Assembly (NCBI GenBank): GCA_017550145.1
Contig: JAFZQG010000012.1
Coordinates: 55,610 to 119,609 of the forward strand
Length of the DNA stretch: 64,000 nt
Source of the DNA: Erysipelotrichaceae bacterium
GTDB lineage: Bacteria > Bacillota_I > Bacilli_A > Erysipelotrichales > Erysipelotrichaceae
Direction of reading: 5' to 3'
Every line of letters begins with the position of its first letter. Position 1 is the first letter of the stretch. The notes beneath the pieces are model-generated. The model made no database searches, was not told the DNA's origin, and saw only the letters and a program-made list of their open reading frames with translations. Both the position numbers and the translations under genes were made by a program. Below are positions 1 to 9,224 of this stretch, in pieces.

Positions 1-1561
1 TTGGTTCAAATTTGATCCAGACATGACCATACTGACCGCGACCGCCTGACTGTCTGACAAATTTGCCTTCACAGTCGGCTGACGATCTGATCGTTTCACG
101 GTAGGCAACCTGAGGCTTACCTACGTTACATTCGACCTTGAATTCACGTTTCATTCTATCGACGATGATATCCAGATGAAGTTCACCCATACCGGCGATG
201 ATCGTCTGTCCGGTTTCTTCATCGGTATAAGTTCTGAAGGTCGGATCTTCTTCGGCCAGTTTGCCTAAGGCAATATCCATCTTATCGGAATCGGCCTTGG
301 TTTTAGGCTCGACCGACATCTGAATGACCGGCTCCGGGAAGATCATTGATTCCAGAATAATCGGGTGCTTTTCATCACAGAGAGTGTCACCGGTCGTAGT
401 ATTTTTCAATCCTACAGCTGCCGCAATATCGCCCGCATCGACTTCTTCGATATCAGCGCGATGGTTTGCGTGCATTTGTACCAATCTTCCAAATCTTTCC
501 TTTGAATCTTTAGTAGCGTTTAACACATAAGATCCGGCACTTGCCACTCCGGAGTAGACCCGGAAATAGGTAAGGCGGCCGACGAACGGATCCGTCATGA
601 CCTTAAAGGCCAGGGCGGCAAACGGTTCATCATCACTCGCATGTCTTTCCGCTTCTTCGCCGAAGCGGTTAACTCCTTTGATCGAAGGAACATCGAGCGG
701 TGAAGGCAGGTATTCCACGATCGCATCAAGCAGCAGCTGAATACCTTTATTCTTGTAGGCTGAACCGCATAAGACAGGGAAGAATTCTGAACTCAGAACC
801 GCTGTTCTGATCGTTTTCTTGATCAGAGCAATTTCCGGCTCTTTGCCATCGAGGAAGACTTCCATCAGCTCATCATCGTAATCACAGAGCTTTTCAATGA
901 GATCGTTTCTGAGCTTTTCCGCTTCTTCCTTATACTGATCTTCAATATCACTTTCCTTGATATCGGTTCCCTGATCGTTAGGGTAGATATACTCTCTTCT
1001 TTCGACCAGATCGATGATACCGCGGAAGGTATTCTCGGCTCCGATCGGCATCTGGATAGCCGCCGCTTTGGCAGCCAGTTTGTCACCGATCGATTTTACC
1101 GACATCATGAAGTCAGCACCCGTGGCGTCCATCTTATTCGCAAAGACGATACGCGGAACATGGTAGGTTGAAGCCTGTCTCCATACTGTTTCGGTCTGCG
1201 GTTCAACACCGGCTTTGGAATCCAGCACCGTAACCGCACCATCTAAGACACGCAGAGATCTTTCCACTTCGACCGTAAAGTCGACGTGACCCGGCGTATC
1301 GATAATGTTTACTCTGGTTTTCGGCATCTGGTTTCTTGAGCCCGGCCAGAACGTTGTGGTGGCAGCAGAGGTAATGGTTATACCTCTTTCCTGCTCCTGT
1401 TCCATCCAGTCCATCTGGCTTGCGCCATCATGTGTTTCACCGATTTTATGTGTTTTACCGGTAAAGAAAAGAATTCTTTCGGTACAGGTAGTCTTGCCTG
1501 CATCGATGTGTGCCATGATGCCAATATTTCTAGTATTTTCTAAAGCATATTGACGTGACAT
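1..1561 (-). CDS. fusA: Elongation factor G (3' end beyond window)
   Basis: EF-G is the GTPase that drives ribosomal translocation and, with RRF, ribosome recycling. The translation from 1561 begins [20 protein letters not shown] and runs open to base 1, about 520 of the usual ~690 residues, so domains IV-V are partly missing. Visible motifs are the P-loop AHIDAGKTT (about residues 17-25), the switch region [14 protein letters not shown] and NKMD. A Shine-Dalgarno-like AAAGGA lies just upstream of 1561. It is the third gene of the str operon, 18 bp after rpsG. The identification is secure; only the C-terminus is unseen. Confidence 0.97.
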   Translation of the reverse strand, partial: MSRQYALENTRNIGIMAHIDAGKTTCTERILFFTGKTHKIGETHDGASQMDWMEQEQERGITITSAATTTFWPGSRNQMPKTRVNIIDTPGHVDFTVEVERSLRVLDGAVTVLDSKAGVEPQTETVWRQASTYHVPRIVFANKMDATGADFMMSVKSIGDKLAAKAAAIQMPIGAENTFRGIIDLVERREYIYPNDQGTDIKESDIEDQYKEEAEKLRNDLIEKLCDYDDELMEVFLDGKEPEIALIKKTIRTAVLSSEFFPVLCGSAYKNKGIQLLLDAIVEYLPSPLDVPSIKGVNRFGEEAERHASDDEPFAALAFKVMTDPFVGRLTYFRVYSGVASAGSYVLNATKDSKERFGRLVQMHANHRADIEEVDAGDIAAAVGLKNTTTGDTLCDEKHPIILESMIFPEPVIQMSVEPKTKADSDKMDIALGKLAEEDPTFRTYTDEETGQTIIAGMGELHLDIIVDRMKREFKVECNVGKPQVAYRETIRSSADCEGKFVRQSGGRGQYGHVWIKFEP

Positions 1562-1579
1562 AAGTATCCTTTCTTTTGA

Positions 1580-2050
1580 TTACCAGCGATAGTGAGCAAA
1601 TGCTTTGTTTGCTTCTGCCATCTTATGAGTATCGTCCTTCTTCTTTACAGACTGGCCGACACCGTTAGAGGCATCAATGATTTCGGCAGCCAAACGCTGT
1701 TCCATAGTCTTTTCTGATCTTAATCTGGAATAGTTAACGATCCATCTGAGACCCAGAGTGAGTCTTCTTTCATCAGAAACTTCTACAGGAACCTGGTAGT
1801 TGGCACCACCGACTCTTCTTAATTTAAGTTCCAGTTCAGGCATGACATTGTCCAATGCTTTTTCGAATACTTCCATTGGCTGCTGGCCTGTTTTCTTTTC
1901 TACGATATCGAATGCATTATACAGAATGTTCTGTGCGACACCTTTTTTACCATCTAACATGATCTTGTTGATTAAACGTGTCACAAGTTTTGAGTTGTAG
2001 ATAGGATCTACTAATACATCTCGTTTCGCAATATGTCCTTTTCTTGGCAT
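1580..2050 (-). CDS. rpsG: 30S ribosomal protein S7
   Basis: S7 binds the 3' major domain of 16S rRNA, nucleates assembly of the 30S head and contacts the E-site tRNA. The 156-residue product starts [20 protein letters not shown] and is full length for the family, with the conserved [11 protein letters not shown] segment and the C-terminal [14 protein letters not shown] end. It lies between rpsL (20 bp upstream) and fusA (18 bp downstream) and should be co-transcribed from the promoter at 2574-2602. Nothing is unusual in the sequence. Confidence 0.98.
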   Translation of the reverse strand: MPRKGHIAKRDVLVDPIYNSKLVTRLINKIMLDGKKGVAQNILYNAFDIVEKKTGQQPMEVFEKALDNVMPELELKLRRVGGANYQVPVEVSDERRLTLGLRWIVNYSRLRSEKTMEQRLAAEIIDASNGVGQSVKKKDDTHKMAEANKAFAHYRW

Positions 2051-2070
2051 TTTTAATCTCCTTTCATGTT

Positions 2071-2481
2071 TTACTTAGGTTTTTTAGCGCCGTATAACGA
2101 ACGACCCTGCATTCTTCCTTCAACACCCGCACAGTCGAGCGTGCCTCTGATGATGTGGTAACGGACACCTGGTAAATCCTTTACACGTCCGCCACGGATC
2201 ATGACAACTGAGTGTTCCTGAAGGTTGTGTCCGATACCAGGAATGTAAGCTGTAACTTCCATACCATTTGATAAACGAACACGGGCATACTTTCTTAATG
2301 CTGAGTTAGGCTTCTTCGGAGTCATGGTACCTACACGGGTGCAGACACCTCTCTTCTGAGGAGAAGCCAGATCAATAGGACGGTTCTTTAAAGAGTTGTA
2401 ACCTTTATTGAGAGCCGGAGCTTTTGACTTGAATGTTCTCGCTGTTCTGCCTTTTCTTACTAACTGATTAATTGTTGGCAT
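2071..2481 (-). CDS. rpsL: 30S ribosomal protein S12
   Basis: S12 sits at the decoding centre and affects translational accuracy and streptomycin sensitivity. The 136-residue product starts [12 protein letters not shown] and contains the conserved loop [11 protein letters not shown] and [12 protein letters not shown]. The lysine-rich loop has the wild-type form KKPNSALRK, so the common streptomycin-resistance substitution at that lysine is not seen. It is the first gene of the str operon and has a clear Shine-Dalgarno sequence (AGGAGA) upstream. About 86 nt of structured leader separates it from its promoter. Confidence 0.98.
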   Translation of the reverse strand: MPTINQLVRKGRTARTFKSKAPALNKGYNSLKNRPIDLASPQKRGVCTRVGTMTPKKPNSALRKYARVRLSNGMEVTAYIPGIGHNLQEHSVVMIRGGRVKDLPGVRYHIIRGTLDCAGVEGRMQGRSLYGAKKPK

Positions 2482-2567
2482 TTATATTCTCCTTTCTTCT
2501 TTATGCACACTCTTACAGGTGTGCCGAATATCTGACTTATATATAGATCCTTTCGGATCCGGTCAGC
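2482..2567 (-). promoter_or_regulatory. Structured 5' leader of the str operon
   Basis: The leader predicted from the promoter at 2574-2602 holds two hairpins on the minus strand. One is GATCC-GAAA-GGATC (about 2546-2560), a 5-bp stem closed by a GNRA-type loop. The other is GCACAC-8 nt-GTGTGC (about 2504-2523). Position and structure would suit autoregulation by S12 or S7, but I do not recognise a named ribosomal leader family here. Confidence 0.4.
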
Positions 2568-2573
2568 TTTTTT

Positions 2574-2602
2574 ATATTACCAAAACCGAAACCCTAAATC
2601 AA
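2574..2602 (-). promoter_or_regulatory. str operon promoter
   Basis: On the minus strand TTGATT (complement of 2597-2602) and TAATAT (complement of 2574-2579) are separated by exactly 17 bp. The predicted start near 2567 gives an ~86 nt leader before rpsL. Confidence 0.75.
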
Positions 2603-2700
2603 GCATAAAATGCACTTTTTATGCATATTTTGCAGTTTCACGGCTTCAGTCGTGCCAATTATACCGCAAAACGGCTTATTTGTGGTTTTAAATAACGTAT

Positions 2701-2706
2701 TATAAT
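2701..2706 (+). promoter_or_regulatory. Putative -10 of the NAD operon
   Basis: A perfect TATAAT lies 43 bp before the pncB start, with only a weak -35 (around 2679-2685). pncB has its own Shine-Dalgarno sequence (AAAAAGGGG, about 2734-2742), so this is a normal leadered transcript. Confidence 0.45.
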
Positions 2707-2749
2707 AATAGATAGAGTATATAAATATCTCGAAAAAGGGGTACAGAGT

Positions 2750-3958
2750 ATGGAACAGATAATCAAAAGTCTTCTGGAAAACGACCTGTATAAGTTTTCC
2801 ATGGGACAGGCCATCTATCATCAGTTTTCGGACTACAAGACGACCTGGTCTTTTAAATGCCGGAATGAGGATGTGGTTTTCACACATGAGATCGTGGAAG
2901 AGATCCGCCATCAGATCAGGCTTTATTGCGAATTAAGTTTCACCGAAGAAGAACTGGAATACCTTCACCATATCAGATGGTTAAAAGGATCATATATCGA
3001 TTTCCTCAGACTATGGCGTCCGCGCTATGAGGATTTTGATATCGTGGAAGAAAAAAACGGAGGTCTGTCGATTGAAACCAGAGGAACCTGGCTTAATACT
3101 TCGATGTATGAGGTTCCGGCGCTGGCTATCGTCAATGAAGTCTATTTCCGCATGACTTATGATTATGATAAACTGCTTGCCGACTTCAAAGTAAGAGCCG
3201 ATGAAAAAGTCGAAAGAGTCAGAAACGGCGAATTCCTCTTAGGTTCTTTCAGTGAATTCGGTTTAAGAAGAAGACTCTCGGCCGAAGCTCAGGAATATAT
3301 CGTCAGTAAACTGGCTGACTGTAAGAGTGAGAAATCCTACTTCTTAGGAACTTCCAATGTCTTTCTGGCCAAGAAGTATAATCTGGTACCGGTCGGAACC
3401 ATGGCCCACGAATGGATCATGTGTGTCGGCCAGGGCGATCATAAACACAATCCGGCTTATTCCAACTACTATGCCTTAAATGCCTGGGTCAAGGAATACG
3501 GTGTCCTCAATGGTACGGCTTTAACCGATACGATCACGACCGACTGTTTCCTCAGAGACTTCAGACTGACCTTTGCGACCCTGTTCTCCGGTGTCAGACA
3601 TGACAGCGGCGATCCGAAACAGTGGGGCGATAAGATGCTGAAGCACTATGAGAGTCTGGAGATCGATCCTCATGGCAAGACTCTGCTGTTCTCTGACAGT
3701 CTCAATTTTGAAAAGGCTACGGATATCTATAAATACTTTGAAGGACGCTGCAAGGTGGCATTCGGTATCGGAACCTATCTGTCCAATGACACATCGGTAG
3801 GAGCACTCAACATAGTCATGAAGGTTACCTTGTGTAACGGTCAGGATGTGGCAAAGATCTCCGATATCGAAGGTAAGGGCATGTGCAAGAACCAGGACTA
3901 TGTCGATTATCTTAAACGAAGTATTGAATGGCGAATGGAAAACGAGGTGGTTAAATAA
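2750..3958 (+). CDS. pncB: Nicotinate phosphoribosyltransferase
   Basis: Catalyses nicotinate + PRPP (+ATP) to nicotinate mononucleotide, the entry step of the Preiss-Handler NAD salvage route. The 402-residue product has the family start (ENDLYKFSMGQA), the GTMAHEW segment, the FSGVRHDSGDP loop near residue 280 and the GIGTYLSND phosphate-binding segment near 343. Length is typical. The start is supported by a Shine-Dalgarno sequence about 8 bases upstream. Its stop overlaps the nadE start (TAATG), so the two genes are translationally linked. With nadE and nadD it forms a complete nicotinate-to-NAD operon. Confidence 0.95.
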   Translation: MEQIIKSLLENDLYKFSMGQAIYHQFSDYKTTWSFKCRNEDVVFTHEIVEEIRHQIRLYCELSFTEEELEYLHHIRWLKGSYIDFLRLWRPRYEDFDIVEEKNGGLSIETRGTWLNTSMYEVPALAIVNEVYFRMTYDYDKLLADFKVRADEKVERVRNGEFLLGSFSEFGLRRRLSAEAQEYIVSKLADCKSEKSYFLGTSNVFLAKKYNLVPVGTMAHEWIMCVGQGDHKHNPAYSNYYALNAWVKEYGVLNGTALTDTITTDCFLRDFRLTFATLFSGVRHDSGDPKQWGDKMLKHYESLEIDPHGKTLLFSDSLNFEKATDIYKYFEGRCKVAFGIGTYLSNDTSVGALNIVMKVTLCNGQDVAKISDIEGKGMCKNQDYVDYLKRSIEWRMENEVVK

Positions 3959-4716
3959 TGTTTGATGCAAAAAAAGAAAAAGACAGGATCGTACAGTTTA
4001 TCCGTGACTATTATCAGAAAAACAATCTTAAAGGTGCCGTATTAGGCATCTCCGGTGGTAAGGATTCAGGAGTGGTTGCCGGACTGATGTGCGAGGCTTT
4101 AGGACCTGAGAACGTCGTAGGTATTACTTTGCCATGTCACTCCAAGGATGCGGACCGTAATGATGCACTGCTGGTAGCTGAAAAGTTCGGTTTTGAAATG
4201 CTAAATATCGATCTGACTCCAGTCTATGATGCTTTCAAGACCGAAGCCGCAAAACTCGGTGAGTTTACGGATGAAGAGTACAGAAATTCCGATATCAACC
4301 TCAAACCGCGTCTAAGAATGGCCAGTGTTTACTATATGGCTGCCTTATTATCCGCTACCAAAGGCGGAACCTATATTGTTCCGGGCACATCGAATGCCTG
4401 TGAACTCTATGTCGGTTATTTTACCAAGGGCGGCGACTCGGTTTATGATATCGCTCCTATTTACGGTTTAACAGTTGAAGAAGTTATCGCCGTCGGTGCT
4501 GAAGTTGGTGTACCTGATAAGGTCTTATACAGAACACCTGATGACGGCATCTCCGGTTTAAGTGATGAAGATAAGCTCGGTGTGAAATATAAAGATATCG
4601 CTTCGGTTATCAGAGGAAGAGAAGTCGATGAAACCGAAAGAGAAAAGATCGAAGTCTTGCACCGCAAAGCAGCTCATAAGTTCAATACTCCGGTCTATAA
4701 ACCTGAAGAGGAATGA
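3958..4716 (+). CDS. nadE: NH3-dependent NAD+ synthetase
   Basis: Amidates nicotinate adenine dinucleotide to NAD+ using ATP and ammonia, the last step of NAD synthesis. The 252-residue protein is the short form with no glutaminase domain, so it depends on free ammonia. The ATP-pyrophosphatase loop ISGGKDSG is at residues 31-38, and PGTSNACELYVGYFTKGGDS and RTPDDGISGLSDED are the deamido-NAD and ATP binding segments. It overlaps pncB by one base and nadD by four (ATGA), which points to coupled translation. Confidence 0.96.
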   Translation: MFDAKKEKDRIVQFIRDYYQKNNLKGAVLGISGGKDSGVVAGLMCEALGPENVVGITLPCHSKDADRNDALLVAEKFGFEMLNIDLTPVYDAFKTEAAKLGEFTDEEYRNSDINLKPRLRMASVYYMAALLSATKGGTYIVPGTSNACELYVGYFTKGGDSVYDIAPIYGLTVEEVIAVGAEVGVPDKVLYRTPDDGISGLSDEDKLGVKYKDIASVIRGREVDETEREKIEVLHRKAAHKFNTPVYKPEEE

Positions 4717-6314
4717 TGAAGCGGGGTATCTACTGCGGTTCATTCAATCCGGTTCATTCCGGTCATATAAAGATTGCAAAGGAATGCCTGAGACAGAAGC
4801 TGGTCGATGAAGTACTGATCATCGCTACCGGCAACTACTGGAACAAGCAGGATCTTTTGCCGTTGAATGAGCGGATAAAGATGCTGGAAATGGTTAAGGA
4901 AGAGGGCATTGTGATCGATCATCGATATAATGATCTTCCTTATACCTATATGATCTTTGACCAGCTTGAGAAAGATTATCCGGATGATGAAGAGGTTCTG
5001 ATTATCGGTGCCGATAATATCCCACAGTTCCATCGCTGGAAAGAAAGTCAGAAACTGCTGGAACATGAATTCATTATTATCAAAAGAAAAGGAACCGATG
5101 TCAAAGAGATCGAAGACATCATGGATGGTTTCCATAAGGATAATTATGTGATCGCCGATATCGAAGAGATCGATATCAGTTCAACTTATATCAGAGAGAA
5201 TCTTGATGATTATGAAAAGATAAAAGATATGATCGATCTTAAAGTCTATGAACATATGGTGAAACTGAAAGGAAGAGAAACGATGCAGCATGAAATAACA
5301 GAAAGACATCCGCTTCTGGATGAAAACGGTCATCTGATCGAAACAGGCTATGCGAAGAGCCTGATCCTGGATTATGACCGCAAAAAGATCAAGGCCAATT
5401 CCTTGAGGATCAAGGAATGGGATTACTACCTTATATATAATAAGGACTATGCTTTAGCCTTAACGGTCGATGATAACTCCTATATGGCTCTGGATTCGAT
5501 CTCACTGATCGATTTCCGTATCCCTTGGGAACATACCAATTCACCGATGAACGTCATGACACTGGGTAAGCGCAATTTCCCTTCGACTTCCTTAAGCGGT
5601 GATGTGAAAGGTGAAGGCAAAGATTACAAGATTGAATTCATCAATGAAGGTGATAAGCGGATCCTGAATTTCCGGATGGATAAGTTCATGGATGACAAAG
5701 CGATCGAAGGTTCCATTACCTTATATGATAAACATGATGAATCAATGGTTATCGTGACACCATACAAAGAAAGTAAAGTTCATTTCTACTACAACCAGAA
5801 GATCAACTGTATGCCGGCCGAAGGCAAGCTTGTCTTTGATGGACAGGAATATGTCTTTGATCCGAAGGACAGTTTCGGAACTTTAGACTGGGGCAGAGGT
5901 GTCTGGACATACAAGAATACCTGGTACTGGGGCTCAGGTTCCGGAATGGTGGACGGTCACAGATTCGGTTTCAATATCGGCTATGGCTTCGGTGATACTT
6001 CCGCTGCCAGTGAGAATATGCTGTTCTATGACGGAAAAGCCCACAAATTATCGCAGATCATTTTCAATATTCCAATGAAGGATGGTAAGGAAGATTATAT
6101 GTCCGACTGGACTTTCACTTCGGATGATGGAAGATTTGAGATGGACTTCAGACCGATTCTTGATCGGGCGGCCAATACGGATTTCGTGATCCTTGGTTCC
6201 AATCAGCATCAGGTTTTCGGCAAGTTCAGCGGTAAATGTATCCTGGATGACGGCAAGGTCATCGAACTCAAAGACTTTATGGGCTTTGCGGAAAAAGTAA
6301 GTAATAAGTGGTAA
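4713..6314 (+). CDS. nadD: NadD fused in frame to a DUF2804 domain
   Basis: Residues 1-190 are a complete nicotinate mononucleotide adenylyltransferase: GSFNPVHSGH (9-18) is the nucleotidyltransferase motif and ISSTYIRE (about 155-162) the C-terminal signature. NadD makes nicotinate adenine dinucleotide, the substrate of NadE. The frame then continues without a stop into ~340 residues that resemble DUF2804 (lipocalin/CrtC-like, function unknown), with WGRGVWTYKNTWYWGSGSG and a FGFNIGYGFGD segment. An internal ATG at 5283 has a good Shine-Dalgarno (GGAAGAG, 5271-5277), so the second half may also be made alone. NadD normally ends near residue 190-200. The fusion is read directly; its function is not known. 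Confidence 0.88.
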   Translation: MMKRGIYCGSFNPVHSGHIKIAKECLRQKLVDEVLIIATGNYWNKQDLLPLNERIKMLEMVKEEGIVIDHRYNDLPYTYMIFDQLEKDYPDDEEVLIIGADNIPQFHRWKESQKLLEHEFIIIKRKGTDVKEIEDIMDGFHKDNYVIADIEEIDISSTYIRENLDDYEKIKDMIDLKVYEHMVKLKGRETMQHEITERHPLLDENGHLIETGYAKSLILDYDRKKIKANSLRIKEWDYYLIYNKDYALALTVDDNSYMALDSISLIDFRIPWEHTNSPMNVMTLGKRNFPSTSLSGDVKGEGKDYKIEFINEGDKRILNFRMDKFMDDKAIEGSITLYDKHDESMVIVTPYKESKVHFYYNQKINCMPAEGKLVFDGQEYVFDPKDSFGTLDWGRGVWTYKNTWYWGSGSGMVDGHRFGFNIGYGFGDTSAASENMLFYDGKAHKLSQIIFNIPMKDGKEDYMSDWTFTSDDGRFEMDFRPILDRAANTDFVILGSNQHQVFGKFSGKCILDDGKVIELKDFMGFAEKVSNKW

Positions 6315-6332
6315 AGAGGATAATCCTCTTTT
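6314..6332 (+). terminator. Terminator after nadD-DUF2804
   Basis: Stem AAGAGGA (6314-6320) / TCCTCTT (6324-6330) with a three-base loop and a short T run, immediately after the stop codon. Confidence 0.6.
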
Positions 6333-6348
6333 CATTTGAAATTGTCGG

Positions 6349-6361
6349 TATAATGTTTTTA
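6349..6361 (+). promoter_or_regulatory. -10 of uvrB abutting its ATG (leaderless)
   Basis: TATAAT at 6349-6354 ends six bases before the ATG at 6361, where transcription should start. No Shine-Dalgarno is present between them and no convincing -35 is visible. Confidence 0.65.
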
Positions 6362-8334
6362 TGGAAAACAGAATGTTCAAACTGATCTCGGACTACAAAC
6401 CGACCGGTGATCAGCCGGAAGCGATCGAAAAACTTGTTGAAGGCTTAAAGGAAGGCAAACACGAACAGGTCCTTCTGGGTGCGACCGGAACCGGTAAGAC
6501 TTTTACGATCGCCAATGTTATACAGCAGATCAATAAACCGACCCTGGTTTTTGCGCACAATAAAACACTGGCCGGTCAGCTTTATTCCGAATTCAAAGCC
6601 CTGTTTCCGGAGAATGCGGTCGAATACTTCATTTCCAACTTTGATTTCTATCAGCCTGAAGCCTATATGCCTAAGACTGATACCTATATTGAAAAGAACG
6701 CTGTAACTAACGATGAGATAGACATGCTTCGTATGTCGGCATACAACTCACTTCTGGAAAGAAGAGACGTTATCGTTGTGGCTTCTGTTGCCTGCATCTA
6801 TGCAGGATCTAACCCCGAAGACTACAAGGAAATGTTTTTCACTTTGAAAGTTGGTGAAATAATTGACCGTCAGGATCTGATCAAAAGACTTGTGGTCATG
6901 CAATATCAGCGTAACGATATGGATAAATTACGCGGTACCTTCTCGGTCAAAGGCGATGTCATCGAAGTCTGTCCGGGCCATACCGATAAGTTCATCATCA
7001 GAATCGAAATGTTCGATGAGGAAATAGAGAGGATCACCGAGATCGATCCGGTAACCAAGAACGTTCAGAACGGTTATACTGTCTATTCTTTCTTCCCGGC
7101 CAGCGGTTATGCCAGAGATCAGAGAGATATCAATATCGCCTGCGACAATATCGAAAAGGAACTGGAAGAAAGACTAAAGTACTTTAAAGAAAAAGGCAAG
7201 CTGCTGGAATATGAAAGACTCGAACAGCGCTGCCGTTATGATATCGAATCATTAAGAGAAATGGGCATGTGTTCGGGTATCGAGAACTATGCCATGCATA
7301 TAGATCATCGTGTTCCGGGACAAAGACCGTACAATCTTTTTGATTACTTCGGCGATGATTTTCTGATCGTCGTTGATGAATCGCATGTTTCTTTACCGCA
7401 GATCCGCGGTATGTATAACGGTGACCATCAGCGTAAGCTTACCTTAGTAGAATACGGTTTCCGTTTACCGAGCGCTTTAGAGAACCGTCCGATGACTTTT
7501 GAAGAGTGGGAGGAACTCAAGGCTCCGCGTATCTATATGTCAGCCACTCCGGGTGATTATGAACTGGAAAGAAGCGGCAAACCTGTCGAACAGCTGATCC
7601 GTCCGACCGGCTTGCTAGATCCGATCGTGGAAGTGAGAAAGACTTCCGGTCAGATCGATGATCTGATGGAAGAGATCAGAAACAATATTGCCAGAAATGA
7701 AAGAACTCTGGTTACGACTTTAACCGTCAAGATGGCTGAAGATCTCAGTGATTATTTAAAGAAGCTCAACTTCAAGGTAGCTTATCTTCATCATGAAACC
7801 AAGACACTGGAGAGAAGCGAGATCATCCATGATCTTCGAGCCGGTAAATATGATGTTCTGGTCGGTATCAACCTCTTAAGAGAAGGTCTGGATATTCCGG
7901 AAGTATCTTTAATTGCGATCCTTGATGCGGATAAGGAAGGTTTCTTGAGAAGTTCTCGTTCCCTGATCCAGACAATTGGCCGTGCTGCCCGTAACGAACA
8001 CGGCAGGGTAATCATGTATGCAGATATGATCACCGATTCAATGAAACAGGCCATCGATGAAACAAATCGTCGTCGTAATATTCAGGAAAAATATAACGAA
8101 GAGAATCATATCGTTCCGAAGTCTATCGTGAAGGAACTCAACGAGATCATCCACTCGAAAGAGACAAGAGAGATGAGTAAGAAGTATCGTGAGAAACACA
8201 AGCACACGAAGGCTGAAAAGGAAAGAATGATGGCTTCGATCGAAGCCGAAATGAGAGAAGCCGCCAAGCAGCTTAACTTTGAAAGAGCGGCGGAACTCAG
8301 AGATATTCTCTATGAACTGAGAGATGAAAACTGA
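6361..8334 (+). CDS. uvrB: Excinuclease ABC subunit B
   Basis: UvrB is the damage-verification helicase of nucleotide excision repair; it is loaded by UvrA and recruits UvrC. The 657 residues are typical. Walker A GATGTGKT is at 40-47, the beta-hairpin region [12 protein letters not shown] near 98, the DEAH-type box VVDESH near 340, helicase motif VI with QTIGRAAR, and a C-terminal UVR domain (from ~615) that contacts UvrC. uvrB stands alone here; uvrA is about 48 kb away and uvrC is not in the window. The mRNA is predicted to be leaderless. Confidence 0.97.
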   Translation: MENRMFKLISDYKPTGDQPEAIEKLVEGLKEGKHEQVLLGATGTGKTFTIANVIQQINKPTLVFAHNKTLAGQLYSEFKALFPENAVEYFISNFDFYQPEAYMPKTDTYIEKNAVTNDEIDMLRMSAYNSLLERRDVIVVASVACIYAGSNPEDYKEMFFTLKVGEIIDRQDLIKRLVVMQYQRNDMDKLRGTFSVKGDVIEVCPGHTDKFIIRIEMFDEEIERITEIDPVTKNVQNGYTVYSFFPASGYARDQRDINIACDNIEKELEERLKYFKEKGKLLEYERLEQRCRYDIESLREMGMCSGIENYAMHIDHRVPGQRPYNLFDYFGDDFLIVVDESHVSLPQIRGMYNGDHQRKLTLVEYGFRLPSALENRPMTFEEWEELKAPRIYMSATPGDYELERSGKPVEQLIRPTGLLDPIVEVRKTSGQIDDLMEEIRNNIARNERTLVTTLTVKMAEDLSDYLKKLNFKVAYLHHETKTLERSEIIHDLRAGKYDVLVGINLLREGLDIPEVSLIAILDADKEGFLRSSRSLIQTIGRAARNEHGRVIMYADMITDSMKQAIDETNRRRNIQEKYNEENHIVPKSIVKELNEIIHSKETREMSKKYREKHKHTKAEKERMMASIEAEMREAAKQLNFERAAELRDILYELRDEN

Positions 8335-8368
8335 TCTATAGAAATAAGACACACCATAAAATGTGTTA

Positions 8369-8381
8369 TATAATGAAACTA
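8369..8381 (+). promoter_or_regulatory. -10 of the rapZ operon (leaderless)
   Basis: TATAAT at 8369-8374, then exactly six bases, then ATG at 8381. No Shine-Dalgarno lies between them. Confidence 0.65.
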
Positions 8382-9223
8382 TGAAAAAACTGGTACTCAT
8401 AAGCGGTATTTCCGGAGCCGGAAAGTCGACAGCTTCCAATATTCTGGAAGATATGGGTTATACCTGTATCGACCAGTATCCTGTGGAACTGCTTCCGGAT
8501 CTGCTGGAACTGATCAAATCATCCAATACGATCAAATACGAAAAGACAGCCCTGACCATCGGTCTGATCGATCTTGACAAGTTTTCGAATCTTCTGTCCA
8601 ATACGGATTTCGAATCCAAACTGATCATTCTCGATGCGAGCAAGGATGCCATCATCAACCGTTACAAATTCACGCGCCGTGTCCATCCTTTAGTTATCTC
8701 CAATACAGCCGCCACATTGGAAGAAGCGGTTGATATCGAAAAGAATCTGATCAGAAAATTCCGCAAGCGCAATGTCCATGTGATCGACACGACCAATGTC
8801 AACAATAAACAGCTGAAGTTTATCTTCGACAAGATCTTGGAATACAACGACTTCAATAACCTTGCCATTACCTTTGAGTCCTTCGGTTTCAAGAACGGTC
8901 TGCCTGATGATGCGGATGTCATTCTGGATGTCAGGATGCTGGACAACCCGTTCTATGTCGAGAAGCTCAAGAATAAGACCGGTAATGATAAACCGGTCAG
9001 GGAATATGTCCTTAATTCCAAGCTTACTCAGCGTTATATCAAAAAAGCCATTGCCTATCTGGACTTCATGTTCAAGGCTTATGATAACGAAGAAAAGCGC
9101 CATCTGACGATCTGTGTGGGCTGTACCGGCGGTCAGCACCGTAGTGTCACACTGGCGAACTATTTCTACGAGTATTACAAAGAGAAATATATGTGCTATA
9201 TAACGCACAGGGAACTTAAATAG
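8381..9223 (+). CDS. rapZ: RapZ/YvcJ nucleotide-binding adaptor
   Basis: RapZ (YvcJ in Bacillus) is a P-loop NTP-binding protein; in E. coli it is the adaptor that feeds the GlmZ sRNA to RNase E, and in Firmicutes its role is less clear. The 280-residue product has the P-loop GISGAGKS (residues 9-16) and the conserved C-terminal segment CVGCTGGQHRSV near 248. The start at 8381 is chosen over an upstream in-frame ATG-like codon at 8363 because it gives the usual MKKLVLISG N-terminus and fits the -10 spacing. It is first in the conserved rapZ-yvcK-whiA cluster. Confidence 0.93.
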   Translation: MKKLVLISGISGAGKSTASNILEDMGYTCIDQYPVELLPDLLELIKSSNTIKYEKTALTIGLIDLDKFSNLLSNTDFESKLIILDASKDAIINRYKFTRRVHPLVISNTAATLEEAVDIEKNLIRKFRKRNVHVIDTTNVNNKQLKFIFDKILEYNDFNNLAITFESFGFKNGLPDDADVILDVRMLDNPFYVEKLKNKTGNDKPVREYVLNSKLTQRYIKKAIAYLDFMFKAYDNEEKRHLTICVGCTGGQHRSVTLANYFYEYYKEKYMCYITHRELK

Positions 9224-9224
9224 T

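Noticed and set aside
3521..3970. A 149-codon open frame antisense to the pncB end
   Set aside because: It overlaps the conserved C-terminal half of pncB and has no regulatory signal.
8690..9208. A 172-codon open frame on the minus strand inside rapZ
   Set aside because: It is a shadow of rapZ, a well-conserved gene. It has no Shine-Dalgarno or -10, and its composition (Ile/Val-rich without domain pattern) is that of an antisense frame.
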